Shown here: piece after piece, positions 35,937 to 47,480 of the stretch | Numbering within the stretch: position 1 is the stretch's first letter | How the letters are laid out: every line of letters starts with the position of its first letter | NCBI GenBank assembly: GCA_016165875.1 | Contig: JABBOT010000014.1 | Coordinates: 11,503,871 to 11,567,870, forward strand | Direction of reading: 5' to 3' | Length of the DNA stretch: 64,000 bases | Source: Acanthopleura granulata | Taxonomy: Eukaryota > Mollusca > Polyplacophora > Chitonida > Chitonidae | Notes under the pieces: model-generated | What the model saw: the letters and a program-made list of their open reading frames with translations, nothing else | Databases searched by the model: none | What the model was told of the DNA's origin: nothing | Program-made: the position numbers and the translations under genes

Positions 35937-37971
35937 GTAAGATCTTCTGATTGCAATTTTTGTAAAATGTGCTCGTTTTTTTTTTTTCGTTTTAATGTGT
36001 TTAATTATTAATTAATTATGCCTAGAAATGGCTATTCTTTCGAATGTGAAAAAAATCCTAATGCACATCACACATAATAATTCTTCGCAATTTTATAAAT
36101 CAACAACCATTAGAAGCAATAGTAATCTCTGTAGATTTGCTTTGGGATTAGTTACTCCTTTAATGAGGCCCTCAAGTAAGGTACGCTAGTCAAATTTATG
36201 ATGTCAATTGTTTACCTAGCAAATCTACTGAACACACAGTATAGTTCTGGCAAAGTGAAAATAAATGCACAATTTTGCCAAGAACTTTTAGCAATTTTGA
36301 AAAGTTCTGACAATGTCTGAAAAGCTAAACGTTCATAAAGCCCTGGAATTGCGTCCCAAGTATTTGTGATATACCATTGAATAGAATTACTTTCCTCTGT
36401 CACATTTAGGTATAACATGTTGGACATGTCCTGACAAGGGAAGTAACTCTGAATGTAACGACTGGGCCCCCGATCGACTCTGTCCCGACAGTAAGTATTG
36501 CTGTAACTAGTATTATTTCTTGACTTGTTTTGTTCACTACGTAACCATGTGTCCTGCTACAACAGGTCTGCCAATCATAATTAAACAACCTTGACTTATT
36601 CCCTTTTCTGTGAGCTATTCTTGTCTGGTAGAATATCGATGACAGCAAATTTATATTCAATTTACGATTTGGTCGGCACCAGAGGTATATAAACAACTGA
36701 AACCTAAGAAGAATTGTTCATCAGTCAAAAAGAAAGCTAGGACAACATTATATTATCATTCATAGACATTCAAAGAGCTTTGCAAAATGTTTTTACACCT
36801 GGACATAACGCTGGAACCTTTTTATCGCCAGACTTGGTCTTTAAAGTTTCTGAAGCATTCGTGCAATTTTTGTTGTGTTTACTCCAATTATCGTTGTTGT
36901 CGCTCCGAAGCTTGTTTTTGCGCATGCGGAGTTGCTTTGTGGTATGTGAAGATCGTGTGGCGCGTGCCTGATGAGACTCCGGAGGGATCACCATGACAAC
37001 TTGTGCTATATACACGCCCTCTGTCTTTCCCCAGGTAAAACCGTCTGTCAGACCATCCACAGGTTCTCCGAGACCACGGGCCAGAGTGCAAGGGTCAACA
37101 AACAGTGTGTGTTACCGACGGAATGTACACACCACCACGTCGGTTGCCGCTCCGAGAATGGGATAAAAGTAAGCAGACAAAATATCCTCTTGCATAATTT
37201 ACAGAGAAGTGCCGAAAGAACAACCGAGAGCAATACTCCGTTTATGGGTCATAAGAATTATTCGTATTATTCATCCACAAACAACGAACGTTCTTGGTCA
37301 GTATTCACAAAACTTTGACAAGATAATAATGGTTATGAAGTTAAAAATGCGTTTAATATTATTTCAAGAAAATGGTGGTGCTAATTCATGTAGTAAATTA
37401 TAATCCAAGATAAACTGTATGAAATTGTAAAAAAAAACTCATTCCACAAGAGTCTCTAAAAGAAAATCTCTAAAAGACGTATCTTTGTTACAAATCAATA
37501 AATGAAGTTTACATGTGGAACAAAATACTGAATATCTATTTTCAGAAAGAGGTGAAAGGAATGATTACAGACAAATAGCCGAAAACATCATTAGTGTAAA
37601 TATTAAGTATTATTCAGAAAGGGGAAACGATAATGTTGATCGCATTTAAACATTGCGTCAGTATGGGCATATTTAAGCATATACAATGTGTTATATTACA
37701 AATGCCAATGTAAGACATCGGTGTCATTTTTTATTTTTATTTTCATTTTTCTATTTTATTTTCATTTTTCTATTTTATTTTTGTTTTTGTCTTACAGATC
37801 TGCGTATCGTGTTGTAACACTCCATACTGCAACAAACAAGCGCCCCATAGCAACGACACCGCCGTAAGCCTCTCAGTAACCGTCCTCCAGCCATCGTCAG
37901 CCACTTACGCCTCGTTTCATTGGTCGCTTATGATCTTTGTATTTCCGGCGACTGCATTACTGTTCACCTGA
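35837..37971 (+). CDS. Ly6/uPAR-domain (three-finger) probable GPI-anchored protein, complete
   Basis: Four coding exons (35837-35936, 36410-36490, 37035-37168, 37798-37971) join in frame through GT-AG introns of phase 1, 1 and 0 into 162 residues. Residues 8-28 (KVLSAVFFVIIQLPQIVTYV) are a signal peptide core. Residues 35-117 form one LU domain: it opens ITCWTC, closes CVSCCNTPYCN, and has 12 cysteines at 37, 40, 49, 58, 65, 85, 91, 98, 107, 110, 111 and 116. The CC...CN ending is the family hallmark. After a Ser/Thr-rich spacer, residues 145-162 (FHWSLMIFVFPATALLFT) are hydrophobic with no charged tail, as in a GPI signal. N-glycosylation sequons are at Asn29 and Asn124. ATG 35837 is the first ATG in the likely exon. 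Such proteins sit on the outer cell surface and often modulate receptors or channels; the partner here is unknown. Two extra cysteines beyond the usual ten suggest an additional disulfide. Confidence 0.88.
36410..36490 (+). CDS. Ly6-type gene, exon 2
   Basis: 81 nt between TTTAG and A|GTAAGT. It encodes GITCWTC to LCPD, the first finger with four cysteines. Confidence 0.88.
37035..37168 (+). CDS. Ly6-type gene, exon 3
   Basis: 134 nt between CCCCAG and AAA|GTAAGC. It encodes KTVCQT to ENGIK with four cysteines and a THHHVGC segment. Confidence 0.88.
37798..37971 (+). CDS. Ly6-type gene, exon 4 (CC..CN end and GPI signal)
   Basis: It follows a long T-rich tract and CTTACAG. It encodes ICVSCCNTPYCN, a Ser/Thr-rich spacer and the hydrophobic tail, ending in TGA 37969-37971. 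Confidence 0.88.
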   Translation: MCVSCCNTPYCNKQAPHSNDTAVSLSVTVLQPSSATYASFHWSLMIFVFPATALLFT

Positions 37972-38810
37972 TTGGTCGGTGATCTTCAAATTTGCGGAGA
38001 AGTTTGATCGGCCGGGCTCCCTGCAGTTCGGATGGGCGCATTTTGCACTTGACACCAGAGACCAACCAAATGGAAGGTTGAAACCGAGTGGTTCCTGTCG
38101 GATTAGTGGAGATAGGTGTTTCGTTAACGCCAAGGGTACAGTCGCACCCGAACGTACCGCTCCGATGAAGATTGACTTAGATATATAGTGCTAGCTCGTA
38201 TTTTCCAGAAATGGTCCGCTGCGAAGACAACTGAGACTGTTTGTTCGAAATGTTTGAGAGATTTCAGATTGCTTGAACAAACGACCAGACAAGTTATGTG
38301 AGATCGTCATTGTCCAAAGGTGAAACTGGGGTTGACTGAACTCGGTGGTAAAGTTTGCACATGTGGATATGGACTGAATGAAGATAGCAGATTATAAGTG
38401 GTAAAAGTGCTGTTACTATAACTTGGCGGTTGGGCGGGGGCAATTCTTGACTCTTTAAGCGGATCTCCGCTCACTCCCAAAACAATTAAATACAGAACTA
38501 AACTTGCACAATGGTGTAATAATGTGCATAATCGTTGTTGTTCCTTACATTAGTGTAATGGTATATACATTTTTAGCCAATGGTTCGGTGTCGCGGCCAA
38601 TCTGTCCAATTCTTTATATAAAAGATGTCAACGTCTAAAATGGTGATACTTGAAATACATTATTTGGACATTGTCCGATATGTTGTTTAAGTATTTGGAT
38701 GAAAATATATACTCATTCCCGGTCATACGTGTATGAATGTGTAGATGTGAGGATTTGTGTAGATTTATTTCATATATTTATTGAAAAAAATAAATTAATT
38801 AGCAACTAAA
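37972..38810 (+). other. Probable 3' untranslated region of the Ly6-type gene
   Basis: Non-coding sequence after the stop. A polyadenylation hexamer AATAAA at 38789-38794 is the first good one in an AT-rich context, followed by T-rich sequence. Confidence 0.4.
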
Positions 38811-38879
38811 ATTATTGTTTTCGTTTTTTTTTCGTTTTTTTTTCTTTAATATCACCATGTTTTCGAGGTGGATTGAGCA

Positions 38880-39108
38880 GACGACGCCCTCGCTAGCTCA
38901 AATGGTTAAAGCAGAGATTCTCTGTTACCAGTGAGGTCGCATGTTCGGAACCAGCTCTCTTTGATTTGGCTCTGGCTTTAAGTCAGGAGGTTGTCATGTG
39001 CCCGGTGAAGGCCGGAATCGTTTGTTCTGGCCACCCGTTGTATCCTCTTTGCAGAAAATTGACTGCCATCATGAGGGTGAAAAGAATAAATAAATAAAGA
39101 TAAAGAGT
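38880..39108 (+). mobile_element. SINE family 2, near full length
   Basis: tRNA-like head (GCTAGCTCAAATGGTTAAAG, then a B-box region ATGTTCGGAACC), body GGCTTTAAGTCAGGAGG and GAAGGCCGGAATCG, and an (AATA)n tail at about 39087-39102. It is distinct from family 1 in head and body and shares blocks with the copies at 4.8 and 20.9 kb. Confidence 0.7.
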
Positions 39109-39469
39109 TTTTGCTGCTGTGTTATAGGCAAATGATGAAGGCGTTACACGTATATAGGAAAATGGTCGGCTTTACAGCGTAACAAGACCAAATAATATCT
39201 CCACTCAATATACATTTATTTCCTGATGCCACAACGTGACAATTGCTGCACTATGCAAGTGTTTGTGTTTATCCTTGGTCAAGGAAGTCGATATCCCGAA
39301 AATTTCGTTTTGCTATGTCTGTATACAAAAGCAAGGGGTTGCAATTTAAGTAGAACCCATTTTCAGACAATTCAGTTCGAGCCTGTAAGTAAACTTGTGC
39401 AAAGAACCTACTGAGTAGGACCAAGGCCAATCAATTTATCAAGAAATAACGAAGTTCATATTTGGCATC

Positions 39470-39535
39470 AGCACGAAATGGCTTCTACGATGATGCATGT
39501 TTTTTTAAATGTGGTTTGTTCTTTTAAAGGGAAAG
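39470..39535. repeat. Solo terminus of the fold-back element
   Basis: CGAAATGGCTTCTACGATGA, GCATG and AAATGTGGTTTGTTCTTTTA match the right terminus of the 22.8-23.3 kb element. No partner arm was found nearby. Confidence 0.5.
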
Positions 39536-42500
39536 ACAGTTCGTGTTTTTAGTTTGCCAAAAAGGTTGGACAATATTATGTTTATTTCGGTAAAGTATTT
39601 TTCTAACAATTACTACGACAGCGGAAACTTGACAGCTGACAAAACTCCGTCGCCTAGCATGTAGCGCAGCCAATCTGTCTGGGCTGTGACGTGATTGTTC
39701 CAAGCTCTTGTCACCTGAGACTGTAGTAAGCTGGTAGTGTTGTGTTTGTAACTTAAGTATATGCGTCAGCTTAGAGCATGAAATGATCTAAACTCCTTAC
39801 TTACTCCTGCCACAACACAATGGTCTGGAAGTACTTTGCCGTGTTGTTTACCCATGTACTTGTTATAATTAAAACATATAACATTAAAATAGTGTGCTGT
39901 TCTTTTTTTAACATTTATGTCACAGTTTATAAACAGCTGATATCGCCTTGCTCTCTGATTGGCCAATTGGCCAAAGCTTAAAAGAATGGACGCCTTGAGA
40001 TACCCAGTCGGCAGCACAATACTCCACACTTCAAACCATGGTAATTTAGCAACAAATTCTTACAACTTCAGACAGGTTTTTACATTCAAGAGAGAATTTA
40101 ATAATCTATTCTAATGAACAGTACCTCAGCCGTGAGCTGTCTTTCACTTTAATGATGGCAAAATTAGTCATACTGTTCTGTTTTTATAAATACCCTGCCC
40201 TTAGCCTAGGCCGGGGAAATATTATATTTTTTTAAGATTACGCACCTTTGCCATCCTTTATGAAAAAATCATAGAGGTTTATACCCACCCGCGTCACTTC
40301 ATCGACCCCAGGCATCATGGGTGATTTAAGGCCTGTAAGTTGACAGCGGTTAGCTCATCAGGGGTAAGGATTAGCGGGGTTATCAAACCGTCAGATTTAA
40401 TAACGCATCGCTGTCTATAACTTATTCCCTCCCACAACTCATTACTACCAGCCTAAGTCATGGCTGTTATGTGACTGTGACCAAGTCAGCTGAAGCGTGA
40501 CGGATTATACCACCACAAGGCATTGAAAAACAAAAGAATTTCCTCTCTGTTTCTCTCCCCCTTCGTCAAAAAGAAAGACAACCTCTAGTGAGTTAATTGC
40601 TTGCTGAGGTAATTTGACGGCTAATTAACGAAGACCGTCAGGGCAGATTTGATTCTATCTGGGGTCTTATCCTATTATCACCTGTCAGAAACATCAAGTG
40701 GATGTGCCCACAGTATTTATGGGCGTCTCTGTCTTCTACCACCACCAACCCCTTTATACTTGCAGTATCCTGTGTAGTTAAAAACGTTATGAACTATTAC
40801 TGAACCTGTTAAGCCATAGATAACATAGTAATATTCATGTATATGTGTATGCATTAATTACTATTATGGTAATTTATCACCTTGCGTAATATATGTTACA
40901 AATCTGTGACAAATGAGGGATTTAACCATCTCCATGCATATAAAAGTATAACGGTAGCTGTATATATGCATCAAATAAATTTTTTAAAAAAGTATATATA
41001 TACATGTGGCAATGTTCCTTTAATATGAACAGAGATGGCCTTTCATTGTATGTCGTCGACATGACTGAAGCATTGTTAAGTGCGACGTTAAATCGCAAGC
41101 GGTCTTTATATGAGAACCAATCCTTCATGTTATGATAACATCAAACCGACATATTATGACAGCATTTTGAAGATCGATCGATGATGACAAATGTGAAAAA
41201 AAAGGTGTATATATAAAATTTTAATGTGCTTTAATTATTTACGGACTACAAGTTTAATGTTGACAATGGATGTCAGGCCTGTAGAATATCGGTTTCGAAG
41301 ACTGCATCACCGAAAACAGGTGACTTCTTCTCTCTTTCACGCTAGCTGCTTGATATACTATTTATTTATCATTTCTTACATGCTCCTTTGGGAAAAAGTA
41401 TATAAGGTATTTTGGACATGGGTCTGCCCATTCTGGACTTCAATATATATATATATGAAAGAAATATCCTACAGCGTAGCCCTTGTACCCTGAATCTCTC
41501 AAAACGTGACTCATAATTTACTAAATTTCTCACAACATTTTTGCTCATATTAAATGGCCTTCGTTTCTCACATTAATGTTACTAATATAGGCCTAGATCC
41601 AAGTCTCTCATAACGTTACTCATAATTCCCTAACTGTCTATACAACGTTTATCAGATAGTTCTTCATCTCACAGCGCTACTGATAATGACCTTATATTCC
41701 CTGCTCTTAACTGGCGTAATTAAATTCTTTGGGATATAAATTATATTCTCGTGGTTTCTAAATGAGAAGTACATAATTATATACTGGTAATCAGAAGTGA
41801 TCATAAAATTACCGGAGGCAGTAGAGAAAATAGGGAAAGAAAACACAACCGCAGCAACGGCGATTCAGGATGACGAATGCCTTTGTCAAAGGTCTGTGAA
41901 AACTTGATTGCTCAATGAGTTTAATCACACTGAATTTTGTCTTATACTAATTCATGTCTCTCAAGTTTGACAGACAGCCGTTGGTCCCACCCGTTACGTG
42001 CACCCAGAAAGCCTATCAGCGTAAGCACAAGGGTGCAGCTTGTGCTGGCGGCTTCTATCTGAATTACTCATAAACCTGCGTACATCGGCCATGTGATGAG
42101 ACGATTTAATAGAAAAAGTTTTTGGAATATGGTAAAACACATCAATAAAGATGCACTTTGTGAACATGACTGTGAAACTGGGTGAGAAATCGCCCCTCAC
42201 CCCCCTCCGGTCGCTCAGGCCGATAACCAGCCTGCTGACAGTGACAGATTTACTACAGAATGACGCGAGGGCTCCCCCAATGTGTGGTTGATGTTATATA
42301 ACAGGTTTTGCCTTCAATAGGTCAAGAATAAAAAATATTCGCTACTAACCATCAGGGTCCATGTTGTCCTTTTGGCACGCTAACTTGTCCGCTAAAATCT
42401 CTTCCAGTCAGATTTATAAGAAGCTGTATTTAAAATACGTTTTTGTTCGGACCTTGCCGGATATTTTTAAGGTCAACTGATAAACACATACAGCAACCTT

Positions 42501-44625
42501 TCTCCACATGCAACTATTCGATATGGTGACACCTAACGCGTGGCGCGTTGATAGGAACTAATAGTGTGCATACCACGTACGTCTTTTTGGCTGCGCTGAA
42601 CTTTCATTGAAAGTATGTACCATATATCATTTATGTATACCCATAATAGTAAAATGTAGCTTTGCAAAATGTGAACAAATAAGACATGTCTCTATCCTGG
42701 CTTAATCACTTTATCCGTAACTCATGTTGTTAAAAAAAAAAAAAAAAAAGAAAAAAGAAAAAAAAGTTGGTTACACAGGTGGTGTTTGAACGCCTTAAGT
42801 GTACTGCCAAACGGATTCATACCCGCGCAAGTTACCGCTAAACTATGGAGAACAACATCTACAAACAATGCTAATTATTATGGTGAATATGAAGTTCCAG
42901 AGGCCCGAGGAAATATTTAATTTATTTTTCAATTTACAAAAATATGATTGCATGAACCAACATGATACTTCGCAATAGATTAGAACTCTCCAGCTTGGCG
43001 TCAAAGGCGTACAAATGATTTTGTTTCACGTAATCATATATTTGTTGTGACGGGAAGTAAAACGGTAAAAGTAAGACTCCCTAAAGTAGGACAATCTGCT
43101 GTTGACCTGACTTTCGTATTCTGATGAAACAAAAAGTATGAATCACACCACTTCATTTTTTCACAGATATGTTGCATAGTAATTGTACTTTACATTCAAG
43201 TAAATTTTCTCTCTTATTTTGCACGAAACAAAAATTGCACCTCACTCTTGCAACACCGGGGGGCGATTTCCCGTCTAGTTGCAAGGGTCCTTTGCTCATC
43301 CATGCACAATGCATGTTTATCAGTGATAAACAAATTCTGCATCACTGATATACACACGTCATTGGGGATGCATTACACAAATTTCACAGAGTACGTACAC
43401 CTGGTACACAAAATATGTGGATGTGCATTTTTGTCACAATGGTATGTATGGAATAGTTTTTAGAGAGTGCTTGCGGCTTCTGTGGTTGTACGATTAAGAA
43501 GAAAAGCTACATAGTGAATATGACAAAAGCCATCAATAAAGATGTATCGATGGATAAAAATAAGGAAACAAAACAAGCAACCAAGCAAAGAAAAGAAGAA
43601 AGAACATGTGTTTCTATAGACATATTGGTCTTACTAAGTTTCATATTTCAGTATATTTTGAGTCTAAAAGCGACTGTGTACCACAGGTACACAGACTGTA
43701 TAACCAAGTTGAACATCTACAAATTTTGTGTACTGGGGTACACAAATTGCGTACCTGAGGAAAAATGTGTATTGTATGTTGCATGACACACACGCCTGTG
43801 TACCTCTAATACACGGACGTGTAGGTGCTGAGTTTTGTTGCAATTTATCTGCCACTGTGATACACGGTTGTTTTTAGAAAGTACACGATATTTTGTTGTA
43901 TTTTAATACAGATATAAATAATGTTAGTCCAAAAAGTGAAATCCAGAAATGTCAAACAGCTTTCTCTTTTAAGATGGTGGTTAGTGCTATGGGCTGCCGG
44001 AATGCCCGGAGTATACCACCAAACTTTGGCAAGTCACCGGCAGACTTTACCATGCATATGTGACGTATACACATGTACACCGTATTGGTGGAAGACAAAT
44101 CGTCGTCAACGTACATGGATATGTTAGACGGCCTAAGCGGCCACACGAGCTAAATGAACGGCTTAATTGCCATTACTAAGATCATCTTAACAGTGACGTC
44201 ACGGGGATCTACCAATTCTCTGCCCAAGACTGGTTTTGAAATCTCACCTTGTGGGCCCGTGTAAATGAATGCCAGATGCTTTCAGAAAGTTAATTACATG
44301 TCACATAACACAAATACCCTAAACTGTAAATTTCGACGTTTAAATTATAAGCACGTTCATGTATCAGATATTAAACACTGGAGATTATAGCATTATAATA
44401 TAGACCTGTGTACATGTTTTAGACACTTATGTTTAATATTTAAATATATATGTGTGTATTTATTAAACATGCTTATTTGAAGTTTAAACACCCATCAAAC
44501 GCGTTGGGCGTTGGCCATTTTACAGTGTGTGAAATGTTTCTCCTTACATTCATTTATTTCTTTCGTTTTTTTTTTCCAGATTTCCTTTTTTACGTTACTA
44601 AAGTGCAAAGGGCCATTTCAAGAAA
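39536..44625. other. Long stretch with no supported gene
   Basis: AT-rich sequence with a poly-A tract near 42730-42766. A tRNA-like A/B box pair on the minus strand near 42780-42850 (GTTTAGCGGTAAC, GGTATGAATCC) may be another SINE remnant. Short GTGTACCACAGGTACAC-like palindromic words lie at 43.67-43.8 kb. Confidence 0.4.
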
Positions 44626-44721
44626 ATGTTTGTCTCTTGGCTTGTAGTTTGCGTGCTCGTGAGTCCCGTGATATGCCGTGGGAACTGTATCCAGAGAGGA
44701 ACACAAGCTTCTGCGTGCTGA
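44626..44721 (+). CDS. Possible short secreted peptide precursor (31 aa)
   Basis: ATG (A at -3) opens MFVSWLVVCVLVSPVICRG, a textbook signal-peptide shape with an Ala/Gly/Cys-type cleavage region. It is followed by a short Cys-bounded tail NCIQRGTQASAC and TGA. A pyrimidine tract ending CCAG about 47 nt upstream could be the 3' splice site of its exon. The peptide is very short and I know no family for it. It may also be a chance frame. Confidence 0.25.
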   Translation: MFVSWLVVCVLVSPVICRGNCIQRGTQASAC

Positions 44722-44759
44722 TTTAGTCGGCGAAGACGTCAAAGGATATCCATGTTGAA

Positions 44760-45165
44760 TTAGGAACCATGTAATTAAGTCCTCACGCCATTGTCGCTTA
44801 GTGGTTTATCCCCCACTCCCCAGGGAGAGGGAGACGGTGCGAATCTTCACGGGACACCTCGGACTGACCACGATGCTAAGTCCTTCAGAGCCGCAGTGGT
44901 CATTTCTGGGCTATGGTCATACCGCGACAAATCCTTCGCCCAACATGAGGACTCGGCGCAAAGCGCCCGGTCAATCCAAACAATGTCCAGTGTCGGTAAA
45001 TTTAATTCGAGAGAATGTTCCTGGACGGATCAAACACCAAGGACCGACAGCAAATCTGAAGGATGGGGAAAGTCGTTTTCAAATCCTTTCAGGAAATTAA
45101 AGTAATAAATTTCCACAATGAATAAATGATTATGGCTTAACGCCACATTGGCAATGTTTCACTTT
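44760..45165 (+). mobile_element. Possible third tRNA-derived SINE or retroposon
   Basis: A tRNA-like start (GTCGCTTAGTGGTTTATCC, then GGTGCGAATCTTC) leads into about 280 bp of higher-G+C sequence and ends with AATGAATAAATGATTATGG, CTTAACGCCACATTGG. The end matches, inverted, the core of the 44-bp array at 9.6 kb. Two overlapping ~100-codon frames cross it; I do not regard them as genes. Confidence 0.38.
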
Positions 45166-46883
45166 TATCGTGGCGATAAATTTATCGAACACTTAGCTTC
45201 TTAATTTCTGTTCTGAAAACATTTACATGGAAAATATAATGGCATATTTCCTAACAAATATAGTACCTGTATAAAAAATCGCCTGCCTTGTGCTTGCGGG
45301 GGTAAAAAAATAATTTTTGGTGTAAGTTTATTTATTTCCCCATAACAGCCATAATCTTTGATTTATAGGGTCACTTTTCTTGTACCCTTTAACATTATAG
45401 TTGCCTTTAGGTATATCTTGGCATCCTTCAATCCTTGTACAATTGCTACTGTATATTGAAAAGGTATGGAGCTTTTACGACAACGGGTACGCTTCTTTCT
45501 TAACCTTGCAGGCTTAGGGTCAAGTTTACATACAAGACAGAATTGACTTTCAGATAGCTTACTTGTATACTATACATCTAAAAAAAACGTTGCGAAATGT
45601 GACGTGGCTATAGATGTGACTAGAAGATATCCAGCAGTAGGACACAGTGTGTACTTCTCGCACCCAACTCAGACTTATTTAAGCATTTATTTTAAGTCTT
45701 CAACAGTGTGCTAAACTGAACATAAATGCTACAGAAATCAAATTTTTTAAAATGTTTATCATTCTGACTACATTGGTATCCCGGGATTAAGGGATAAGCA
45801 TGTTTAATGTTGAATGAAACGGCGCGTTGGATATGTGAATGTATAGTTGTAGGCAAAGCACAACATAGATACATTATTGTGACTAAGGATAACGTATGCA
45901 GGTCTATATATTTCGATATTTTGATACAGTACAGATTTGTACATGTAGGAGATTTCTCCCGTTTTTCCATCATGAAGGCAAACAATCGTGACCCACTTCG
46001 CCTATCTTGGCGTTAACGTCGAGAATGGCCGAATGTAGACTTGTGTATATAGTGTGGTCACCTTCTCCTCAAACGTGCACTCGGTCTTATTTTCAAATCT
46101 AAGAAAAAAATATTTTCATTGCGAATAGGATAAAATTGCCAAATCACACTCTTACCGTGAGTGCGTCTGTTGTCTCACAACTTTTTAAATCTACGCGCTG
46201 TATGCCTGGGCCCGGTTTAATACAGCATACTTAATGCTAAGTATCCCTTAGCTCAGTGCACTGATACAATGCATGGAGAACCGTTTTAGGGGTGTAGAGG
46301 ATGTGGGGGCACCACCGACCTTTGGCAAGCTTCTGACGAACTTTCTAACGTCTAACCTGTGACAAAAGGACGGAAACGAACGTTCGACGGCGCAGGGAAA
46401 GGGCCAAACTAGCGTGGTCGACAGCTTATGTTAATTATTCAGTGCGCTTCACAGCAAACCGCCACAGGAGCGTGGGCGATTCGAAGATTCCAGGGTAAAC
46501 TAATAGAAATACGTTTGAAACTTTTTTTTTTTTTTTTTATAATTTCTACTTGTCCACCAGTAATTAATTATGCAGAGGAAGGTGTAACCAAGTTTACGAA
46601 TGTACGAAGCCATTGCTACTTGGCTACAACCGAACACACCGCTTACCTCCCCAAACCGAATGTGGCTCAGTCGACTTGAACACTATGAACTTCGGACCAT
46701 ACCTCAATTTCGCATGTAGGCATATAACATTTGAAAAATCTTGCAAAACGGCCTTCAAGTTGAAAAGTGCAAAAATACAAATTATCAGCTGACTTCCTTA
46801 TTTTTGTTTTCGTTTTAGGCCGAAAACGACAAACACTACTGCTGTGAGTAGTTTATAATGGTCAAAGAGGATAATTCGAGTCT
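45166..46883. other. No recognisable feature
   Basis: AT-rich sequence with no supported coding frame or array. Confidence 0.4.
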
Positions 46884-46995
46884 CCGTTGATCTAACGGAT
46901 TAATTCGTTACCAGGAACGGATTAATCCGTTTGATTTACGTAAAGGCCATCCGTCATCCCTCAAATAATGGATTTAACGGAAGATTTTTCCCGGC
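46884..46995. repeat. Dispersed palindromic element, copy 2
   Basis: It begins GTTGATCTAACGG as at 29.27 kb and contains the same 16-bp palindrome at 46916-46931. It continues TTTACGTAAAGGCCATCC, CATCCCTC and GGATTTAACGG. Confidence 0.65.
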
Positions 46996-47280
46996 TATGC
47001 GCCTTTGCGATAAGATATATATACTTCGCCGTTGCGAAAACAAATGGTTCACATATCACTGGTGTAGGAAAAAATATCTATAACTTTTTACTTCGCTTTT
47101 GGCCTTAACTCTCTATGTTCAGGGAAAACACATGAACTGAACTATTCAACTAAATAGATTTACTATCACATCCATGCGATATGACCGTGACTTCAGTAAA
47201 ACTGCTTGAAAGCGTGTTGAATTCACAATTATGAGCCATTTAATATAAGCCTTTCTTGGACTCGGTCATAACATACATTT

Positions 47281-47480
47281 CTGTTTATTTATTCATTTCA
47301 TACTTGTGTCATACTCAAGACACAAGTTCCCTTATATAGCACTGCGTTAGGCTTATCCGCTGGGAAACCGAACAGGGCACGGAAGAACTATACTGCGAGA
47401 AAAAAACCATCGCACATCATGCAGGCCCACCTGATAAAATTCCGGATTTGTAAGTTGCGAGGAAAAATCACTAGGAACGA
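47281..47480 (-). mobile_element. Diverged SINE-like fragment
   Basis: A T-rich tail followed by CATACTCAAGACACAAGTTC and GCTGGGAAACCGAACAGGGC recalls the 3' half of SINE family 1, but with heavy divergence. Confidence 0.35.

Noticed and set aside
44791..45105. 104-codon plus-strand ORF
   Set aside because: It overlaps a second ~100-codon frame in a tRNA-headed repeat-like segment; neither has domain or splice support.
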